Source of the DNA: Streptomyces sp. NBC_01217
Lineage (GTDB): Bacteria; Actinomycetota; Actinomycetes; Streptomycetales; Streptomycetaceae
Length of the DNA: 64,000 nt
NCBI RefSeq assembly: GCF_035994185.1
Contig: NZ_CP108538.1
Coordinates: forward strand, 3,844,001-3,908,000
Reading direction: 5' to 3'
In this document: piece by piece, positions 1 to 5,740 of the stretch
How the letters are laid out: each line of letters starts with the position of its first letter
Numbering within the stretch: position 1 is the first letter of the stretch
Position numbers and translations under genes: made by a program
Notes under the pieces: model-generated
What the model saw: the letters and a program-made list of their open reading frames with translations, nothing else
Told to the model about the DNA's origin: nothing
The model's database searches: none

Positions 1-2
1 GC

Positions 3-92
3 TACCGGGGGCAGCTGGTCCTGGGCGAGGCCGACCCCGAGGAGATGGGCGATCTCAAGGATGTGCGCCGGGCCGGCTTGGCCTTTGGGTGA
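3..92 (+). CDS. C-terminal end of an unidentified protein (partial)
   Basis: The third frame is open from the window edge to a TGA at 90-92 and gives 29 residues, mixed acidic and hydrophobic (ending DVRRAGLAFG). This is probably the tail of a gene that begins outside the window. It is too short to assign to a family. The codons end mainly in G or C, as expected for a real Streptomyces gene. Confidence 0.4.
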   Translation, partial: YRGQLVLGEADPEEMGDLKDVRRAGLAFG

Positions 93-203
93 GTGGCTCC
101 GTGGCATCCGGCCACGAAGCCTCCGCAAAAACCCGTTTGGCGAGCCACGGCGACCACTGCTACTTTCCCGGAGGCCGTGCGAGAGAACGAGGAGGTGGTA
201 CCC

Positions 204-257
204 GTGAACGCAGTATCGACATGGGTGCTCCCCTCCGGGGTCACGGTCGGGCGATAG
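204..257 (+). CDS. possible 17-residue leader peptide or gene-start remnant
   Basis: A strong ribosome binding site (GAGGAGGTGG, 189-198) lies just before GTG at 204, and the frame closes at TAG 255-257 after 17 codons. It sits about 45 bp upstream of the hydrolase start. It could be a short translated leader, or the surviving start of a gene whose body was lost. Nothing in the peptide is recognisable. The binding site is the only real support. Confidence 0.2.
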   Translation: MNAVSTWVLPSGVTVGR

Positions 258-301
258 GTCGTCCGGGAGCGCCGCTCTGAGCACTCCCGAAAGGCACGAC
301 C

Positions 302-1024
302 ATGCACTTCACTTCCGAACAGCGCCTCGACGACGGCGTCCTCGAACGCGAATTCACCCTCGGCGAGATCCCCGGCACCCTGTGGACGCCTGGATCCGCA
401 CCGGCACCGCTGGTCCTGATGGCCCACAACAACGGCCTGCCCAAGGCGGATCCCCGGCTGGTGGCCCGGGCCCGGTACACCGCGGCGCGCGGCTACGCGG
501 TGGCCACCATCGACGCCCCCGGGTGCGGTGACCGTCCCCGTTCCGCCGCCGACGAGCAGGCCCGTGCCGACCTCCGGCGGGCGATGCAGGCCGGCGAGCC
601 GGTCGACGAGATCTTGGAGTCCTTCATCGGCCCGCTGGTCGAAAACGCGGTCCCGGAATGGCAGACCACTCTGGACGCCCTCCTTGAACTGCCCGGGATC
701 GGCGGCCCGGTCGGGTACTCCGGGGGGTGGACCGCCCTCGGCATTCAGCTGGCAGTGGCCGAGCCGCGCATCGCGGCCGCAGGCTTCTTCGCCGGGGGGT
801 ACGTGCCCCGTGCCCAGCGCGAGGAGGCCCGGCAGGTCACCATTCCGCTGCTGTTCCTGTTGCAGTGGGACGACGAAGGGAACCCTCGGCAACGGGCCCT
901 GGACCTGTTCGACGCCTTCGGCAGCAAGGAGAAGACGCTGCACGCCAATCTGGGAGGGCACACCGGCACCCCGCGCTTCGAGCTGGAGGACGGGTGCAGG
1001 TTCTTGGACCGGCACCTGAAGTGA
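302..1024 (+). CDS. alpha/beta hydrolase, dienelactone hydrolase-like
   Basis: The 240-residue protein has the alpha/beta-hydrolase layout. An early strand and oxyanion region (LVLMAHNNG, about residue 40) is followed by a nucleophile elbow GYSGG near residue 140, a late acid region around LLQWDDEG, and a C-terminal GGHTG supplying the likely catalytic His. The length suits single-domain cytoplasmic esterases or dienelactone hydrolases. No signal peptide is seen. A GAAAGG sequence about 8 bp upstream supports the ATG. It stands alone, followed by a long non-coding stretch, so the substrate cannot be guessed from context. Family assignment is good; the specific reaction is unknown. Confidence 0.75.
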   Translation: MHFTSEQRLDDGVLEREFTLGEIPGTLWTPGSAPAPLVLMAHNNGLPKADPRLVARARYTAARGYAVATIDAPGCGDRPRSAADEQARADLRRAMQAGEPVDEILESFIGPLVENAVPEWQTTLDALLELPGIGGPVGYSGGWTALGIQLAVAEPRIAAAGFFAGGYVPRAQREEARQVTIPLLFLLQWDDEGNPRQRALDLFDAFGSKEKTLHANLGGHTGTPRFELEDGCRFLDRHLK

Positions 1025-1770
1025 GGCCGGGCCGTCTGGCGGTCAGCAGACGGTAGGCGGTGTCGGCCAGGATGCCGTCATCGAGGACAGGTCCCGGGTT
1101 GGTCCGTATAGCCGCCTTCACCGGGACGGTTCGCGGAACACCTGTACGGAAGACCCTGACCTGGGGCTCCGTTCCCGTCGGCCGGTGTTCCGTTGAGGGA
1201 TCCCCTTACGGAACACCTCGGCAGGTCGATCGTCGGCGCTGTCGAGAACGTCCGCTCACTGCCGATCGCCGAAAGGACGGTGCGGGCTTGCATCTGCTGG
1301 GGAAATTCCGCGGCGAGCAAGCTCTTTGCCGACACCGGAAAGGCCGAGACCGGATCGCTGAGCGCCGCCGGCAGGAACTCCCACACGGGAGAAAACACCC
1401 TCCGGCGCCACAGCATGGTCCGCGCACGGCGCGTACGCGCGCCGCCTCCGCGGCTGGGCCGGTCGGCTCCACGGCTTCAGCCACCTCCCCGTTCCACCGA
1501 CATCAATTCGAACTCGCTGGAAATTTCCGGAAGACGCACATTCATGAATTACATTGCTGGATCAAATTACTGTATGAGCCCACAGCGCCCGTTCCCGGTT
1601 CAGCCAACACAGTGAAATATGCAGTCACTGAGGTAGCTGGCCGCCTTTTTTTAGGGAGTGTGATGGGATTAAGGCGACCTGCCTATCGGGGTGCATAGCT
1701 CGTGGTCTGGACTGCGCCATTTTCTGCCCATGTCCGCTGTTGCTTGTACGCCGTGGTGATTGGAAAAGAG
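1025..1770. other. 746-bp stretch without a convincing gene; upstream region of the chaplin-domain gene
   Basis: Open frames here overlap on several strands, lack ribosome binding sites and resemble no family. From about 1490 to 1770 the base composition is visibly more A/T-rich than the surrounding genes, including a run of seven or more T at about 1646. This fits a long regulatory region for the secreted-protein gene starting at 1771. No specific promoter could be fixed. Confidence 0.4.
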
Positions 1771-1793
1771 ATGGTGGAAATTTCCACAGTTAA
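1771..1793 (+). pseudogene. severed 5' end of the DUF11/chaplin gene
   Basis: ATG at 1771 follows GGAAAAGAG (1762-1770) and opens the frame Met-Val-Glu-Ile-Ser-Thr-Val, ending exactly at the insertion element. If the element (1794-2669) and one copy of the TAA duplication are removed, codon 8 (AAG) is rebuilt. The frame then continues without a break into the signal peptide and body of the gene downstream, giving a 446-codon gene. This is therefore the original start of that gene, cut off by transposition. Confidence 0.8.
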
Positions 1794-1810
1794 GAGGATG
1801 TCTCACGTGG
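1794..1810 (+). repeat. left terminal inverted repeat of the IS5-family element
   Basis: This 17-bp end pairs with 2653-2669 at 16 of 17 positions; the fifth base differs (A here, G in the right end). It directly follows the TAA target duplication. Confidence 0.9.
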
Positions 1811-1842
1811 TGATGGTGTGAGCTGCGGCATGATGTCTCTTC

Positions 1843-2660
1843 GTGAGTGCCGATCTGTCGCAGCGGCTGGTTCCTGACGGTCTGTGGGAACTCGTCGCCC
1901 CGTTGTTGCCGTCGTTCAACTCCCGTCCGCAGGGTGGTGGGACTGCGCCGCTGGATGAGCGGGCTGTGTTCACGGCGGTGGTGTACGTGCTGACCAGCGG
2001 GTGCGCCTGGCGGCACCTGCCGGAGACGTTCGGGGTGTCGCCCGCGACGGCACACCGTCGGTTCACCGCGTGGACCCAGGCGGGGCTGTGGCGCCGATTG
2101 CACCGGGCGATCCTGGACGAACTCGGCGCCAGGGGCGAGCTCGACTGGACCTCCGCAATCGTTGACGCCGCGTCGGTGCGGGCGAAAAGGGGGGTTCGCT
2201 GACCGGGCCGAACCCGGTCGATCGCGGCAAGAAGGGCAGCAAACTGCACGTGCTGTCCGAGGCCCAGGGCATCCCACTCGCCATCGCCGTGTCCGGCGCA
2301 AACATGCACGACAGCCTCGCCCTCAAGCCGCTGATCCGTGGCATACCCGCCATCCGTTCCCGGCGCGGACCCCGTCGGCGCCGCCCAGTCAAACTCCGCG
2401 CCGATAAGGCGTACTTCTCCGCTGACCACCTCGCCTGGCTGCGTGAACGGGGGCTGATCCCGCGCATCGCCCGGCCGGGCATCGAATCCGGCGAACGGCT
2501 CGGCCGGCACCGCTGGAAGATCGAGCGGTCCATCGCCTGGTTGTTCGGCTACCGCCGCCTCACCGTCCGGTACGAACGAAAGGGCTCGCACTTCCTCGCC
2601 TTCCTCGGCCTGGCCGCCGTCCTGACCTGCTACAAGAAACTCGCGAAACTTGCCACGTGA
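1843..2660 (+). CDS. IS5-family DDE transposase, made by programmed -1 frameshift
   Basis: The first frame (GTG 1843 to TGA 2202) encodes the N-terminal DUF4096-like helical domain. The second frame (-1) continues to TGA at 2660 and holds the rest of the DDE nuclease. The frames join at the run AAAAGGGGGG (2185-2194), a usual slippery site for these elements. After the slip the protein reads RAKKGGSLTG, as in relatives. The catalytic acids are probably Asp in AIVDAAS, Asp in LRADKAYF and Glu in RWKIERS. The stop lies inside the right inverted repeat and overlaps the restarted downstream gene. Confidence 0.88.
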
Positions 2661-3990
2661 GACACCCTCTAAGCTTTCCCGGCGCACGCGCACTGTATCG
2701 GTGTCCCTGGCAGCACTTGCGATCGCGAGTGCCCCGCTGGTCTCTCAAGCCCAGGCCCTGGTCATGTCGCCGGGTGTGAACGCCCTGCATGCACCTGGCA
2801 CTCCGGGGGCCCCGCAAACCCCGGTCACGGTGTTCGTCGAGGACTTCGAAAACACGGGCGAGACTCCGACCTTCCTGGAGGACTACGTCGGCGCTCCACC
2901 GCTCAACGCGACGTACACGGCCGACCCCTCGTGGCTTGACCACGACCAGTGCAACGGCATCATCCTCAATCAGACCGGTGCTGATCAGCCCAACTGCCCG
3001 GCAGTATTGAAGGACATGGCCAATGCGCTGGGGCAGGTGGGGGGAACGAATCCGCCGACCAACCACGTGGTCGCGGCCTACACCAACTGGGTGCCACCCG
3101 GCGCCGACCGGGTGGAGTTCCGGACCGAGCAGCCGATCCCGATCGCGAAGCCGAACCGCTACATCACCTTCGCAGTGGACGCAGCCGCCATGAACTGCGA
3201 CCAAGCGAACCCGCTGCTGAAGTTCTATCTGACCGGCAACGGGTCGGACATCCCTACCTTCACCACCCCCATCAATCCCTGTACCGATCCCAACTCCAAG
3301 CCCTATCCCGAAGGAAGCGGGCTGAGGGCCGGGACGTTCGCCGGCAACAGAGCTGTACTGTTCAACGACAGCCAGTTGGGTATCAAGCTGGTCAATGAGC
3401 AAGGCGACTGGTTCGGTAATGACCACGCATTCGACAACATCCGGATCCTGGATGCGACACCGCAGCTGGACAAGGCGTTCGGTCCTGCCACGATCGATCA
3501 GGGTGGCACCTCGACACTCGCCATGACGGTGACCAACACCAGCGAACTGGCGGCGAAGGACGACTTCAGCTTCGCCGACAACCTGCCCGCCGGAGTGGAG
3601 GTGGCCTCGAATGCGAACGCATCGACGACCTGTGGCAACGGCACGGTGTCCGCGACGGCGGGGGGTGCGTCCGTCGCTCTGGACGGCGGCGACCTGGCCG
3701 TCGGCGAGAAGTCCTGCACGGTCACGGTGGACGTCACCACCAACAGGCCCGGCACCTACGTCAACCGCCCCGAATCCATCACCACGGTCGGCCTGAATCT
3801 CCCGGACCCCGCGACCCTGACCGTCATGGCAAAGGACTCAGCCGTGGGCACCGCGACAGGCTCGCCCGGCCTGCTGTCCGGCAACGTCGTACAGGCCCCG
3901 GTGGACATCCCCGTCAACGTGTGCGGCAACTCCGTGAACGTCCTCGGAGTACTCAACCCGGCAACGGGTAACGCCTGCGTCAACGGCTAG
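2650..3990 (+). CDS. secreted DUF11-like protein with C-terminal chaplin domain; start replaced by the IS
   Basis: A TTG at 2650 inside the right end of the IS restarts this frame. Seven codons come from the IS/target junction, then the original sequence follows from codon 8, so the length stays at 446 residues. Residues about 10-36 form a Sec signal peptide (RRTRT, hydrophobic core, SQAQA). An extracellular domain follows to about 270. A DUF11/DUF7933-like beta-sandwich lies at about 275-395. The last 45 residues match a chaplin domain: SGNVVQAPVDIPVNVCGNSV, then the second Cys near the end in GNACVNG. Chaplins coat aerial hyphae as amyloid. No LPXTG anchor is visible. Expression now depends on the IS end or coupling to the transposase, so it may be silent. 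Confidence 0.8.
   Translation: MPRETPSKLSRRTRTVSVSLAALAIASAPLVSQAQALVMSPGVNALHAPGTPGAPQTPVTVFVEDFENTGETPTFLEDYVGAPPLNATYTADPSWLDHDQCNGIILNQTGADQPNCPAVLKDMANALGQVGGTNPPTNHVVAAYTNWVPPGADRVEFRTEQPIPIAKPNRYITFAVDAAAMNCDQANPLLKFYLTGNGSDIPTFTTPINPCTDPNSKPYPEGSGLRAGTFAGNRAVLFNDSQLGIKLVNEQGDWFGNDHAFDNIRILDATPQLDKAFGPATIDQGGTSTLAMTVTNTSELAAKDDFSFADNLPAGVEVASNANASTTCGNGTVSATAGGASVALDGGDLAVGEKSCTVTVDVTTNRPGTYVNRPESITTVGLNLPDPATLTVMAKDSAVGTATGSPGLLSGNVVQAPVDIPVNVCGNSVNVLGVLNPATGNACVNG
2653..2669 (-). repeat. right terminal inverted repeat of the IS5-family element
   Basis: Complement of the left end with one mismatch. It contains the transposase stop codon (2658-2660) and codons 2-7 of the restarted chaplin-domain frame. 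It is followed by the second TAA copy. Confidence 0.9.
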
Positions 3991-4005
3991 CCGACCAGGT
4001 CCCTC

Positions 4006-4038
4006 GCCTCGCCGGGACCGGGCGGATCCCGGCGAGGC
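4006..4038 (+). terminator. hairpin terminator after the chaplin-domain gene
   Basis: A perfect 12-bp stem (GCCTCGCCGGGA pairing with TCCCGGCGAGGC) with a 9-base loop begins 15 bp after the stop codon. There is no T-tract, which is common for Streptomyces terminators. Confidence 0.7.
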
Positions 4039-4125
4039 ACAGATCGCCGCACGAGGGCAGACAGCCATGAGGGCCCGTTCCATGAGGTCGCCCCACGCGG
4101 CGATCGAACCGCCAAAGCGGCTGCC

Positions 4126-4150
4126 GCAGGTTCGAATCCTGCCGGGCGCA
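4126..4150 (+). other. tRNA 3'-end remnant (T-arm plus acceptor), possible attachment site
   Basis: GCAGG-TTCGAAT-CCTGC (4126-4142) is a perfect tRNA T-arm and is followed by CGGGCGCA, the 3' acceptor strand expected of a tRNA such as an Arg isoacceptor. No proper D-arm precedes it; only a seven-base sequence at 4071-4077 could pair with the acceptor, with one mismatch. A lone tRNA 3' end is what integrative elements leave at att sites. No integrase is present in the window. Confidence 0.4.
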
Positions 4151-4323
4151 GCACGTTAAGCCACTGACCTGGGGTTTCTCTCCCAGGGAAGCACTTTCCA
4201 TTCGGCCTCGGACTCCTCGTCCGGGGCCGTATGTGTGGGCCGAAGGCGGGCGGGACGGGAGCTGGGGTGAGTGGTGGATCGAGGTGGCTCGCCTCCCGCG
4301 AAGTGGTGCATGCGAGCCGAGGG

Positions 4324-4408
4324 TGGCCATCGCCCGGATTCGAACCGGGGTTTCCGCATCGGGGCGAACCCGAGTGCGGTGTCCTGGGCCGCTGGACGAC
4401 GCGTGGCC
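4324..4408 (-). tRNA. aberrant tRNA-Glu-like sequence
   Basis: Read on the minus strand, it has a near-pairing acceptor (GGCCACG with TGGCC plus a bulge), a D-arm GTCC-AGCGGCCCA-GGAC very like bacterial tRNA-Glu, an anticodon stem CCGCA/TGCGG and a perfect T-arm CCCGG-TTCGAAT-CCGGG. The anticodon loop is 16 bases instead of 7 and itself folds into TCGGG/CCCGA around TTCGC. No normal anticodon is therefore presented, and two extra bases precede the D-stem. It is more likely a degenerate copy than a working tRNA, though both arms are well preserved. Confidence 0.4.
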
Positions 4409-4551
4409 GGACTGAACCTATCCACTCACTGCTGGCGCGCCCATCCTTTTCTCACCGGGAATGGCGAGCACAGGTTCGTCAAGAGGGCACCGATTCCTGA
4501 CATCAACCGCTGACGCCAACAGGCGGGAACGACTCCGCCCAACGTCGAACC

Positions 4552-4713
4552 TCAGCGGCGGGCGAACCAGCGTGCGGCGGAAGTCAATTGATCCGGCTGT
4601 CTGCGCCACGGTGCCTCCTCACGCAGCCAATCACCCAGGGCCTCAGCATTGACCCAGTCGTCCGGATCGATCGAAACCACCACACTGGCACCCCAGCTCA
4701 TGACGCTCGTCAT
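4552..4713 (-). CDS. short hypothetical protein
   Basis: A 53-residue frame (ATG 4713) whose C-terminal half (SIDPDDWVNAEALGDWLREE) looks like a folded alpha/beta segment. The frame can be extended upstream to 5022, but that part is basic and low in complexity. There is no clear ribosome binding site and no recognised family. It may be the end of a decayed gene in this recombination-prone stretch. Confidence 0.22.
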   Translation of the reverse strand: MTSVMSWGASVVVSIDPDDWVNAEALGDWLREEAPWRRQPDQLTSAARWFARR

Positions 4714-5242
4714 ACCTGACCGGGAAGCGTCAGCCGAGCGCTTGTCGGGCTGCGGATGAGAACGCAACCGTGCCCGATCCCTGCCCACAAGAGCAAGGAT
4801 CCGGGCCGCATCCAAGCTGTCCCAGGCGAATCGACGCTGACATGCGACAGCAACTAACTGGTCAGCCCGTGAGCGGCGCGTCCTCGTGCGTGACCTTGGC
4901 ATCAAGAGAGTGACCAGAGCCGCGGTCGTTCGGGCCGATTCGCCGCTCCTGGCAGGAACACCGGCCGCCCGCAAGCGCGGCCTGGTCTCGCCGCTCGGCG
5001 TGCCCACTCTCGTCGATGGCAACAGCTTCGCCTACCGCACAGTCCGCTGCACCGACATGCCGGACCGGTTCGATCTGGGCGCAATCGGCCACGGACCGAC
5101 GGCGGGCACGCCGGACACGCAGCTTCCCGTGGGCCGCACGTCGACCGGACGCACACACGGGCCCTGATCACCTGGCCCTGAGCGTGGAGAGCGCTCCGGA
5201 TCGGGCAGCAAGGCACATCCGCCCGCACAGGAAGGAAACGAG
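4714..5242. other. 529-bp stretch with no supportable gene
   Basis: Several overlapping frames exist on both strands, but none has a binding site plus coherent codon bias or a family match. With the two damaged tRNA-like sequences just to the left, this reads as degraded sequence between two functional regions. Confidence 0.3.
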
Positions 5243-5740
5243 ATGGCACCGCAGGGCAGCACCACGCTCAAGGCCGCTGCGGACTTCACGGCCGACACCG
5301 ACTCGGACTTCGACATCGACATCGACATCGACATCGACATCGAGACCATCGCGTGCGCCCCGGCAGCCGGCTGGATCGGCCGGACGCAGATCACGGCCAA
5401 GGGCACTCCTACGGAGTCCGCCCGGCCGTCCTCGTCACCAGGTACCACTCCCGGCCCAGTGGCCGAGCGGGACGGGTTCGGCACACATGAGGCCGCCTGC
5501 CCCGCTCCGGCCCTGCACAAGCGTTCCGGCCCTGCACATGGACGACGGCCGGACCTGAACGGCAGACGTCCACACCGTCGTACGGCCCTGATGACGGGAC
5601 CGTTCGGCCCCTGCCGGAGACGCCGGGTGCCGCGATGTGATGGAGGAGGACCGGACCGAGGGTCGCCGCGCAGGACGGACCGAGGTGCGCCATGCACAAC
5701 TCCCCCACCCCCACCCCCACCGCACGGCCGCGCCTCCTGA
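5243..5740 (+). CDS. hypothetical protein with Asp-Ile repeat; start well supported
   Basis: ATG at 5243 is preceded by an ideal binding site (GGAAGG, 5231-5236). The first 50 residues are acidic and contain DFDIDIDIDIDIE, produced by five tandem GACATC units. Beyond residue 60 the sequence turns into Pro/Arg-rich low complexity, and the frame overlaps the ATPase start by 49 bp. The real product may therefore be shorter, or the frame may have decayed. The F-D-I-D stretch recalls leader boxes of lanthipeptide precursors (FNLD or FxLD), but there is only one early Cys and no modifying enzyme nearby. The function is unknown. Confidence 0.35.
   Translation: MAPQGSTTLKAAADFTADTDSDFDIDIDIDIDIETIACAPAAGWIGRTQITAKGTPTESARPSSSPGTTPGPVAERDGFGTHEAACPAPALHKRSGPAHGRRPDLNGRRPHRRTALMTGPFGPCRRRRVPRCDGGGPDRGSPRRTDRGAPCTTPPPPPPPHGRAS
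5312..5341 (+). repeat. five tandem copies of GACATC
   Basis: The hexanucleotide is repeated exactly five times in frame and encodes (Asp-Ile)5. Such perfect short repeats change copy number easily by slippage. Confidence 0.9.

Larger units (their letters stand above)
1794..2669 (+). mobile_element. complete IS5-family insertion sequence (IS427/IS1647-like group)
   Basis: The element is 876 bp long and bounded by 17-bp terminal inverted repeats: left GAGGATGTCTCACGTGG at 1794-1810, right its complement at 2653-2669, with one mismatch. It is flanked by a direct TAA at 1791-1793 and 2670-2672, matching the TNA target duplication of this IS5 subgroup. It carries one transposase gene in two frames. 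Intact ends, an intact gene and perfect reconstruction of the target suggest a recent insertion. Confidence 0.92.

Noticed and set aside
1060..1698. Long open frame of 212 codons after the hydrolase gene
   Set aside because: No ribosome binding site, Arg/Gly-rich composition unlike any fold, and overlapping frames on both strands. It is a by-product of high GC.
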